Assembly (NCBI RefSeq): GCF_001562115.1
Contig: NZ_CP013926.1
Coordinates: 1,054,001-1,118,000, forward strand
DNA: 64,000 bases
Source of the DNA: Alteromonas stellipolaris
Lineage (GTDB): Bacteria; Pseudomonadota; Gammaproteobacteria; Enterobacterales; Alteromonadaceae
Direction: 5' to 3'
The translations under genes were made by a program, and so were the position numbers. Of this stretch, positions 57,608-64,000 are shown piece after piece. The notes beneath the pieces were generated by a model. That model was not told the origin of the DNA. It saw only the letters and a list, made by a program, of their open reading frames with translations, and made no database searches. The first letter of the stretch is position 1, and each line of letters starts with the position of its first letter.

Positions 57608-59653
57608 ATGGTACCTGAGATTGGGAATATCGCATTAACACTTGCTTTAGTGTTATCTATTTTGCTTGCAGTCTATCCGCTATGGGGGGCTCATCGTGGT
57701 CATGATACACTCATGGCTACCGCAAAACCCCTGGCTATCGGCTTGTTTGTGTTCACCCTTATTGCTTATCTGTGTTTAACCTACGCCTTCGTTACTGATG
57801 ATTTTAGTGTCGAGTATGTGGCGCAGCATTCCAACAGCCAGCTTCCGCTTATTTACAAAATTACTGCAGTCTGGGGCGGCCATGAAGGCTCGTTTTTGCT
57901 GTGGGTATTGATGCTATCAATTTGGACCGTAGCAGTAGCGATATTTAGCCGAGGTATACCTCTAACGATGGTCGCAAGGGTGTTATCGGTTCTTGGAATG
58001 GTGGGTATTGGTTTTTATTTGTTTATGCTGCTTACTTCAAATCCTTTCAATAGCATGCTGCCGTTTTTTCCTGTCGATGGCCGTGACTTAAATCCGCTGC
58101 TGCAAGATTTCGGCATGATCATTCATCCACCAATGTTATACATGGGGTATGTTGGCTTCTCTGTCGCTTTCGCTTTTGCTATTTCAGCGTTGATTTCAGG
58201 CCAACTCGATTCTACGTGGGCTCGTTGGTCACGACCTTGGGTTATTGCTGCGTGGGCGTTTCTTACCGTAGGCATTGCCCTTGGTAGCTGGTGGGCTTAC
58301 TACGAACTTGGCTGGGGTGGTTGGTGGTTCTGGGATCCTGTAGAAAATGCATCCTTTATGCCTTGGTTAGTGGGCACCGCACTGATGCACTCTTTGGCGG
58401 TCACAGAAAAGCGAAAAGCCTTTAAGTCGTGGACAGTGTTGCTGGCCATTGCGGCGTTTTCGCTAAGTTTGTTAGGAACGTTTTTAGTTCGCTCAGGGGT
58501 GATAGTTTCCGTCCACTCCTTTGCAAGCGATCCAACCCGTGGGCTATTTATACTCGGTATTCTTATCGTGCTAAGTGGTTTTGGCTTATTACTTTACGCC
58601 ATGCGTGCGTCTGCATTAAAAAGCCCTGGTCGATATCAAGCCTTTTCCCGTGAAGTGTTATTAATGGGAAATAACGTATTCTTGTGTGCCGCGACGTTAG
58701 TAGTGCTACTAGGTACTTTATTGCCACTGGTTCATAAAGAACTAGGCTTAGGCAGTATTTCAGTAGGCGCGCCATTTTTTAACCAGATGTTTACGCTGTT
58801 AATTGTTCCGTTTGTATTGTTTTTGGGCTTAGGCCCGCTAACTCGCTGGAAACATCAAACCGCTGGTGCACTTAAAAACCAATTGTTGGTTGCCGCTGGT
58901 ATTGCCATCAGTGCAGCGCTTTTGGTGAACTTCAGTTACGACACGCCTCAATACATGGGAATGCTAGGTATGATCCTCGTATTCTGGATTTTGGTTACCA
59001 CAGTACAGGAAGTGCTTCAGCGGGTTAGCGCAAACCCAAGCAATGTTGGTACCTTTACAAAACTACGTAAGCTCACCCCAAGTCACTGGGGTATGGTATT
59101 AGGTCATATCGGCTTTGCCATCAGTATTATTGGTATCACTTTAGTGTCTAACTATGAGTTAGAACGGGATGTGCGAATGGAAGTGGGAGAAACAGTCGAG
59201 CTTGGCGGTTATGCTTTCACTTTTACCGATGTTAAGCCATTCCAAGGTCCAAACTACATCGCTGATGTAGGTGTGTTTGATGTGAACAAAGCGGATGAGT
59301 TTGTTGTACATTTAGAGCCAGAGAAGCGCATGTACACCGTTCAGCGTATGCCAATGACAGAAGCGGCTATCCACTCTACGGTGTCTCGAGATTTGTTTAT
59401 TGCTATGGGCGAGCCCCTTGATGATGGAGCATGGGCAGTTCGTATTTACATTAAGCCGTTTGTAGTGTGGTTGTGGGCGGGCGCTGTGATTATGGCGATT
59501 GGCGGTATCTTCTCGATTAGTGATAAACGCTACCGCATGGCCAAGGTGAAAAAAGTATCGAAGGCTATCAATCTGATAACAGGAAAAGAAAGTTACTCTG
59601 AAGCAGATAAGAAAAATGCAAGTGATGCCGGTAGTCAGGAGGTCACACAATGA
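57608..59653 (+). CDS. ccmF: Cytochrome c heme lyase subunit CcmF
   Basis: 681 aa, about fifteen membrane segments. Heme-handling motif GWGGWWFWDPVENASFMPWL and the conserved KITAVWGGHEGSFLLWVL near the N-terminus. Joins heme to apocytochrome with CcmHI. Two bases after ccmE, overlaps ccmG by 4 bases. Confidence 0.97.
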   Translation: MVPEIGNIALTLALVLSILLAVYPLWGAHRGHDTLMATAKPLAIGLFVFTLIAYLCLTYAFVTDDFSVEYVAQHSNSQLPLIYKITAVWGGHEGSFLLWVLMLSIWTVAVAIFSRGIPLTMVARVLSVLGMVGIGFYLFMLLTSNPFNSMLPFFPVDGRDLNPLLQDFGMIIHPPMLYMGYVGFSVAFAFAISALISGQLDSTWARWSRPWVIAAWAFLTVGIALGSWWAYYELGWGGWWFWDPVENASFMPWLVGTALMHSLAVTEKRKAFKSWTVLLAIAAFSLSLLGTFLVRSGVIVSVHSFASDPTRGLFILGILIVLSGFGLLLYAMRASALKSPGRYQAFSREVLLMGNNVFLCAATLVVLLGTLLPLVHKELGLGSISVGAPFFNQMFTLLIVPFVLFLGLGPLTRWKHQTAGALKNQLLVAAGIAISAALLVNFSYDTPQYMGMLGMILVFWILVTTVQEVLQRVSANPSNVGTFTKLRKLTPSHWGMVLGHIGFAISIIGITLVSNYELERDVRMEVGETVELGGYAFTFTDVKPFQGPNYIADVGVFDVNKADEFVVHLEPEKRMYTVQRMPMTEAAIHSTVSRDLFIAMGEPLDDGAWAVRIYIKPFVVWLWAGAVIMAIGGIFSISDKRYRMAKVKKVSKAINLITGKESYSEADKKNASDAGSQEVTQ

Positions 59654-60288
59654 AAAAGGCACCTTTAGTTGTCATTCCATTGGTTCTGTTCTCGATGCTG
59701 GTGATTTTTTTGTTCCAAGGATTGTTTTCAGACCCACGAGAGCTAGATTCACAAGTTAAAGGTAAGCCACTGCCAGAATTTGCCTTACCCGACTTAATGC
59801 AGCCAGATACAACCTATACACCAGAGTCACTGAAAGGTGAGGTGACTATTGTGAATGTATGGGGAGTATGGTGCGTAACATGCGCGGTAGAAATGCCGTA
59901 TCTAACTCAGCTTAAAAATGAGTTGGGCGTAAAGTTTGTGGGCTTATATTTTGATCAAGATCTTGACCCTGACTTCGGTACAAAAACGCTCACTCGAGTT
60001 CAACAAGAAGTGACCAGTATGCTAAGGCGTTACGGTAATCCTTATGCATTTAATATTTTTGATGTGTATCGCGATACGTCTTTAGATTTAGGGGTTACCG
60101 GTGCCCCAGAGCACTTCGTACTCGATGCCAACGGTGTTATTCGCATGCATCATATTGGTGACATTAATGAGCGTGTTTGGCAAAACAAGGTGGGCCCGCT
60201 TTATCAGCAGTTAGTGGCAGAGGCGAACGGTGAAACTAATATTGTTGTTGATAGTGATACTGATGATACAGGGAGAGTGGGGGAATGA
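59650..60288 (+). CDS. ccmG: Thiol:disulfide oxidoreductase CcmG (DsbE)
   Basis: 212 aa. N-terminal membrane anchor; thioredoxin fold with WCVTC active site (VWGVWCVTCAVEMPYL, about 71-86) and the GVTGAPEHFVLD cis-Pro loop. Reduces the apocytochrome c heme-binding cysteines with CcmH. Overlaps both neighbours by 4 bases. The acidic tail after residue 195 is unusual in length but not in place. Confidence 0.95.
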   Translation: MKKAPLVVIPLVLFSMLVIFLFQGLFSDPRELDSQVKGKPLPEFALPDLMQPDTTYTPESLKGEVTIVNVWGVWCVTCAVEMPYLTQLKNELGVKFVGLYFDQDLDPDFGTKTLTRVQQEVTSMLRRYGNPYAFNIFDVYRDTSLDLGVTGAPEHFVLDANGVIRMHHIGDINERVWQNKVGPLYQQLVAEANGETNIVVDSDTDDTGRVGE

Positions 60289-60728
60289 AGCGTTTATTGG
60301 CCTGTTTGACCCTAATTATCGCTTTTTCTGTTTTTAGCGCTGAAGATAATTTTGCTTTTGATACACCCGCGCAACGTGCTCAATTTTTAAGTTTGACCGC
60401 CGAATTACGCTGCCCTATGTGCCAGAATCAGAATATTGCCGACAGCGACGCCATGATTGCCCACGATATGCGCCGTAAGGTTTACGCATTATTAAAAGAA
60501 GGTAAGTCAGAGCAGGAAGTCATTGATTTCATGAAAGCCCGTTACGGCGACTTTGTGCACTACCAGCCACCAGTAACGATTGCTACTATGTGGTTATGGG
60601 CTGCACCTGTATTGTTTGTGATTTTCGCACTTTTATTTGTAGTGCGCCGGAAATCTTCGACAGCCCCGCAGGATATCAAAGCCAAACTGGCTAAGGCAGA
60701 TGCATTGCTTGAGCAGGAAAAAGAATGA
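60285..60728 (+). CDS. ccmH: Cytochrome c maturation protein CcmH
   Basis: 147 aa. Signal/anchor, the redox motif LRCPMCQNQNIADSDA (about 44-59) and a C-terminal membrane segment. This is the short form, with CcmI separate. Overlaps ccmI by 4 bases. Confidence 0.95.
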   Translation: MKRLLACLTLIIAFSVFSAEDNFAFDTPAQRAQFLSLTAELRCPMCQNQNIADSDAMIAHDMRRKVYALLKEGKSEQEVIDFMKARYGDFVHYQPPVTIATMWLWAAPVLFVIFALLFVVRRKSSTAPQDIKAKLAKADALLEQEKE

Positions 60729-62053
60729 GTTGGACCGAGTTTTATATTGTTGTTTCAGGGTTAATTACCTTAGTACTAATGCTATTGGCATTCCCCTGGC
60801 TTCGTAGAAAAAATCACGCTAAAGCTGATAGCCTAAGCAACACGCAAATTGTAAAGCAGCGGTTGCAAGAGCTTGAAAGAGAAGTGAAAGAAGGCTTAAT
60901 CACCGAGCACGATATGCGTGTGGCGGTGGATGAATTAAAAGTCGCGCTGGTTGATGAAAGTAGTTTTGAATCTACTCGTACTGGTACTGCAAGTATTCCT
61001 TTGTTAGTTGGTGGCCTAGTTGCCGTCGTTGCCGGTGTGGTGGTATATGCTTCGGTAAATCAATTTAGCCAAGTGCAGCGTGCATCTGATGCTATTGTTG
61101 CGTTACCGGAATTAAGCGCACAATTAGCCAGTGGCAATGGAAGTGAATTGGGGCCTGAAGATGTAGTTAACTTGGCATTGGCTATTCGTCAGCGGTTACG
61201 AGAAGCACCTGAAGATGATACTGGCTGGTTAAATTTGGGCCGACTGATGTTAAGTTTAGGGCAAGAAGTGCAAGCAATTGAAGCGATAGATAAGGCCGTT
61301 GCACTAAAACCTGATAATACTCCCCATCAAATTACGTTAGCCCAAGCTTTGATGACCACGGGGGATGTGAATAACCTTAATCGCGCACAAGGTGTGTTAT
61401 CAAGGTTATTACAAAGTACACCTGAAAATGATAATTTAGCGCTAATGATGGCGGTGGTGTCTGCGCAGTTAGGCGATTTAGAAAACCTAACTCGTTATTA
61501 TGGGCAAGTAAAGGATAAGCTGCCCGCAGGAAACGATATTGGTCAGCGACTCGCCATGCGAGAGCAAGAACTTCAAGCTCTAGAAGGCCAAGTGCCAAAT
61601 GGGCAAGTGTTAGACGTGCAAAAGGACGGGCTAGTTAACAATTCGCTAGATGATTCATCTGCTACGCAAACGCCTGCGACTGAAAATACATCTAGTGCGA
61701 AAACAGGTTTTAATATTACGGTAAATGTATCGGAGCAAGCGCGTTCAGCCTTACCTCAGTCTGGCTTTCTTATCGTGTTTGCGCAAGATGCAAACTCAGA
61801 AAACAGAATGCCTGCAGCCGTGGTTAAGATCCCGTTACAAGATTTTCCTGTCACTATTGCATTAGATACGGATAATGCAATGATGCCACAATACACGTTA
61901 GACTCACTGAGCAAAGTTACGCTTACTGCGCGTGTATCTGCCGATGGTGATGTGTCCGTATCACCCGGTGAGTGGGAAGGTAGTCAGGTTATCGAAGTGG
62001 CACCTCAAAATATGAAAAATATCAACGTAACGATAGAGAAGGAATTGTTGTGA
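60725..62053 (+). CDS. ccmI: Cytochrome c maturation protein CcmI
   Basis: 442 aa. Two membrane segments (about 5-24 and 95-115) and a periplasmic TPR region (TGWLNLGRLMLSLGQEVQAI, ..HQITLAQALMTTGDVNNLNR) followed by a beta-rich C-terminal domain (about 310-442). Holds apocytochrome for CcmFH. Overlaps mlaA by 4 bases. Confidence 0.92.
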   Translation: MSWTEFYIVVSGLITLVLMLLAFPWLRRKNHAKADSLSNTQIVKQRLQELEREVKEGLITEHDMRVAVDELKVALVDESSFESTRTGTASIPLLVGGLVAVVAGVVVYASVNQFSQVQRASDAIVALPELSAQLASGNGSELGPEDVVNLALAIRQRLREAPEDDTGWLNLGRLMLSLGQEVQAIEAIDKAVALKPDNTPHQITLAQALMTTGDVNNLNRAQGVLSRLLQSTPENDNLALMMAVVSAQLGDLENLTRYYGQVKDKLPAGNDIGQRLAMREQELQALEGQVPNGQVLDVQKDGLVNNSLDDSSATQTPATENTSSAKTGFNITVNVSEQARSALPQSGFLIVFAQDANSENRMPAAVVKIPLQDFPVTIALDTDNAMMPQYTLDSLSKVTLTARVSADGDVSVSPGEWEGSQVIEVAPQNMKNINVTIEKELL

Positions 62054-62913
62054 TTAAATTTTCAAAGTGGGGCTCGGTAACTGCGCTTGTGTTAGCGAGT
62101 TTGCTAGGCGGGTGTGCAACTCAGCAAGCTTCTCAACAAGTTGATCAAAATAATAATCAAGTACAAGATGCGGGCGACCCAAGGGATCCCCTAGAGCCAG
62201 TAAACCGTGTAATGTGGGACTTCAACTGGGAAGTGTTAGACGCATACATACTGCGCCCGATCACGGTAGGTTATGTCACGGTGATGCCTCATTTTGCACG
62301 TGTTGGCTTGTTCAACGCTGCTGAAAATCTGCAAGAGCCTGCAAACTTTATGAACAATATGTTTCAAGGCAAAGTGGACGACGGTATGGATAGCCTAGCC
62401 CGCTTTGTGCTTAATTCGACCGTGGGACTATTCGGCACTATTGATGTTGCTAACCATATAGGTATAACCAAAAAAGAAGAAGAATTTGGCGAAACCATGG
62501 GTAAATGGGGCGTAGGAACGGGACCATTCTTAATGTTACCTGCACTTGGTCCAAATGATCCTCGAAGCTTTTCCGGTAACGTTGTAGACGGTATGGTATA
62601 CCCAATGGCAATTATTGATGGACAGTTTGCTATTGCACGGTATTTGGTATCCTTATTAGAGGGGCGTGCCTCACTGATTGACCAAGAGCAACAGCTAGAG
62701 CAGTCGGTAGATGATTATGCATTTGTAAAAAATGCTTATTTCGAAAACCTTGCGTTTAAAGTTACAGACGGTAAAAGTGGTGATAAGGCGATAGAAGAAG
62801 AACAGTTAGATGACTTCGCCGAGTTCGAAGCTATGCTTGAGTATGAAGAATTGGATGTTGAAGATGACTCTTCAACAGATGGCCCTGAAGAGGACGGCCC
62901 TCAAGGTCATTAA
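62050..62913 (+). CDS. mlaA: MlaA (VacJ) phospholipid-transport lipoprotein
   Basis: 287 aa from a GTG start. Lipobox LLGGC (Cys about 23). The MlaA domain has DPLEPVNRVMWDFNWEVLDA, PITVGYVTVMPHFAR, NLQEPANFMNNMFQGK, RFVLNSTVGLFGTIDVA and LMLPALGPNDPRSFSG. Removes misplaced phospholipids from the outer leaflet of the outer membrane together with the MlaBCDEF system. It closes the ccm transcript by overlap. The acidic C-terminal tail is longer than in E. coli. Confidence 0.93.
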   Translation: MIKFSKWGSVTALVLASLLGGCATQQASQQVDQNNNQVQDAGDPRDPLEPVNRVMWDFNWEVLDAYILRPITVGYVTVMPHFARVGLFNAAENLQEPANFMNNMFQGKVDDGMDSLARFVLNSTVGLFGTIDVANHIGITKKEEEFGETMGKWGVGTGPFLMLPALGPNDPRSFSGNVVDGMVYPMAIIDGQFAIARYLVSLLEGRASLIDQEQQLEQSVDDYAFVKNAYFENLAFKVTDGKSGDKAIEEEQLDDFAEFEAMLEYEELDVEDDSSTDGPEEDGPQGH

Positions 62914-62970
62914 CTCTTAGCTATTTAGCTTAGCTCTAGCTTGCAGCTAACTAAGCTAAATACCTAAAAG

Positions 62971-63011
62971 ACAAAAGCCCCTGAACGAAAATTCGTTGAG
63001 GGGCTTTTTAG
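62971..63011 (+). terminator. Terminator after mlaA
   Basis: AAAAGCCCCT (62973-62982) pairs with AGGGGCTTTT (62999-63008); the inner GAACGAA/TTCGTTG sequence extends the stem, and a T run follows. A TATTTAGCTTAG/CTAAGCTAAATA inverted repeat lies just upstream, about 62923-62961. Confidence 0.9.
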
Positions 63012-63064
63012 ATTCTGCTCAGCGTATTGTTGTAAGCTGCCTCACTACATACACAATTGGCTAA

Positions 63065-64000
63065 CTAACCTTTAGGGTAACCCTGAGGATTTTGTGATTG
63101 CCAATTCCATGTGTCTGCACACATAGCTTCTAAGCCTTTCTCAGCGTGCCAATTCAATTCGGTGGCTGCCTTAGTTGGGTCTGCGTAACAAGCAGCTACA
63201 TCGCCACCACGGCGCGGTGCTATAGCATAAGGAATCGTTTTACCAGATGCCTTTTCAAAAGCTTTTATCATATCTAGCACTGAGTAACCTTGGCCGGTTC
63301 CCAAGTTGTATTTATCAAGACCCATATTTAAAGCAATTCTATCAATCGCTTTTAAGTGTCCATTAGCCAAGTCTTCTACGTGAATGTAATCACGTACGCC
63401 TGTACCATCATGGGTGTCGTAATCGTCACCAAATACACTAAGCTTTGCTAATTTCCCGGTAGCGACTTGTGATATATATGGCATAAGGTTGTTTGGAATA
63501 CCGTTAGGATCTTCACCAATGCTGCCTGATGCGTGGGCGCCTACTGGGTTAAAGTAACGAAGTAGCACAATGTTCCATTCGCTGTCTGATACAAACAAAT
63601 CAGCCAACACATGCTCTACCATTAACTTAGACATGCCGTAAGGGTTGGTTGGGTGTCCAGTCGCCATATCTTCCCGTAAAGGAAGGGCAGCAGGATCGCC
63701 ATATACTGTGGCAGAAGAGCTAAACACAATGTTCTTAACATTGTGCTTTTGCATTGATTTACACAGGGTAAGCGTGCCATAAACGTTATTTTCGTAGTAA
63801 GACAGGGGCTGCTGAACCGATTCTCCTACAGCTTTTAAACCCGCGAAGTGAATTACTGCGTAAATGCTGTGCTCACTGAAAATACCATCAAGCACGGCAG
63901 TGTCGCGAATATCACCTTGAACGAAAGTGACCGATTTTCCCGAGATAGCCTCAACGCGTCTCAGTGACTCTGCACTCGAATTCGCCAAGTTGTCGAGGAC
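63065..64000 (-). CDS. galE: UDP-glucose 4-epimerase, N-terminus beyond the window
   Basis: At least 311 residues; the frame runs off the right edge, so the start and the NAD-binding glycine loop are outside. Present are [26 protein letters not shown] (Ser/Thr), NPYGMSK (catalytic Tyr and Lys), [20 protein letters not shown] and [13 protein letters not shown]. Interconverts UDP-glucose and UDP-galactose for surface polysaccharides. It converges with mlaA. Confidence 0.93.
   Translation of the reverse strand, partial: VLDNLANSSAESLRRVEAISGKSVTFVQGDIRDTAVLDGIFSEHSIYAVIHFAGLKAVGESVQQPLSYYENNVYGTLTLCKSMQKHNVKNIVFSSSATVYGDPAALPLREDMATGHPTNPYGMSKLMVEHVLADLFVSDSEWNIVLLRYFNPVGAHASGSIGEDPNGIPNNLMPYISQVATGKLAKLSVFGDDYDTHDGTGVRDYIHVEDLANGHLKAIDRIALNMGLDKYNLGTGQGYSVLDMIKAFEKASGKTIPYAIAPRRGGDVAACYADPTKAATELNWHAEKGLEAMCADTWNWQSQNPQGYPKG

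Overview
The window is chromosomal DNA of a marine gammaproteobacterium, most likely Alteromonas or a close relative in the Alteromonadaceae. The evidence is the gene content and order: mutS-pncC-recA, eno next to pyrG, an attenuated leuABCD operon, yggN/hemW/rdgB, gspA-gspB, a full ccmABCDEFGHI operon, two large TonB-dependent receptors, and several protein families typical of that group (DUF3718, REC-CheC, PA2778/PA2779-like). This is inference from recognised families; no database search was run.

Layout. 1-5.8 kb: the N-terminal part of a periplasmic solute-binding-like protein, a PA2779/PA2778-type pair, a small ORF and an Oar-like TonB-dependent receptor. 5.8-11.6 kb: a patchy accessory region. 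It starts inside a LysR-type regulator, of which only the last 55 codons remain. It carries hsdM and a half-length hsdS with no hsdR, strong palindromes upstream of them, a truncated XRE regulator, a run of phage-like genes of which three in a row are each interrupted by one in-frame TAA, a one-TM coiled-coil protein, and finally a tRNA-Ile2(CAU) gene with a 40-nt truncated tRNA copy beside it. 12-21.5 kb: mostly envelope and signalling genes (solitary MbnP-like lipoprotein, YiiX-like cysteine peptidase, DUF3718, CidA/LrgA plus LrgB, REC-CheC plus PAS, two DUF1566 proteins, YggN).

21.5-34.7 kb: housekeeping genes hemW, rdgB, srmB and cca; then gspA-gspB converging on an HD-GYP protein; then the leuABCD operon with a leucine-rich leader peptide and attenuator. 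35-40.5 kb: a secreted alpha/beta hydrolase, an unrecognised ORF and a second TonB-dependent receptor. 40.5-50.9 kb: eno, pyrG, mutS, pncC, recA (with a LexA box) and a NatA/NatB-type ABC exporter. 51-54.5 kb: an AT-rich sulfotransferase-like gene and a FlhB-C-like/FliK-like pair. 54.7-63 kb: the complete system I cytochrome c maturation operon ending in mlaA. The right edge cuts galE.

The least ordinary parts are the decayed island at 5.8-11.8 kb, the domain shared between GspB and the neighbouring HD-GYP protein (whose HD motif is degenerate), the hexanucleotide repeat inside mutS next to its probable clamp-binding motif, and a tandem-repeat/poly-G block at 40.54-40.63 kb. I did not find a clearly new multi-gene system. 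The best candidate for a second look is the HsdS-half/HsdM cassette with its small upstream ORF and palindromic control region.
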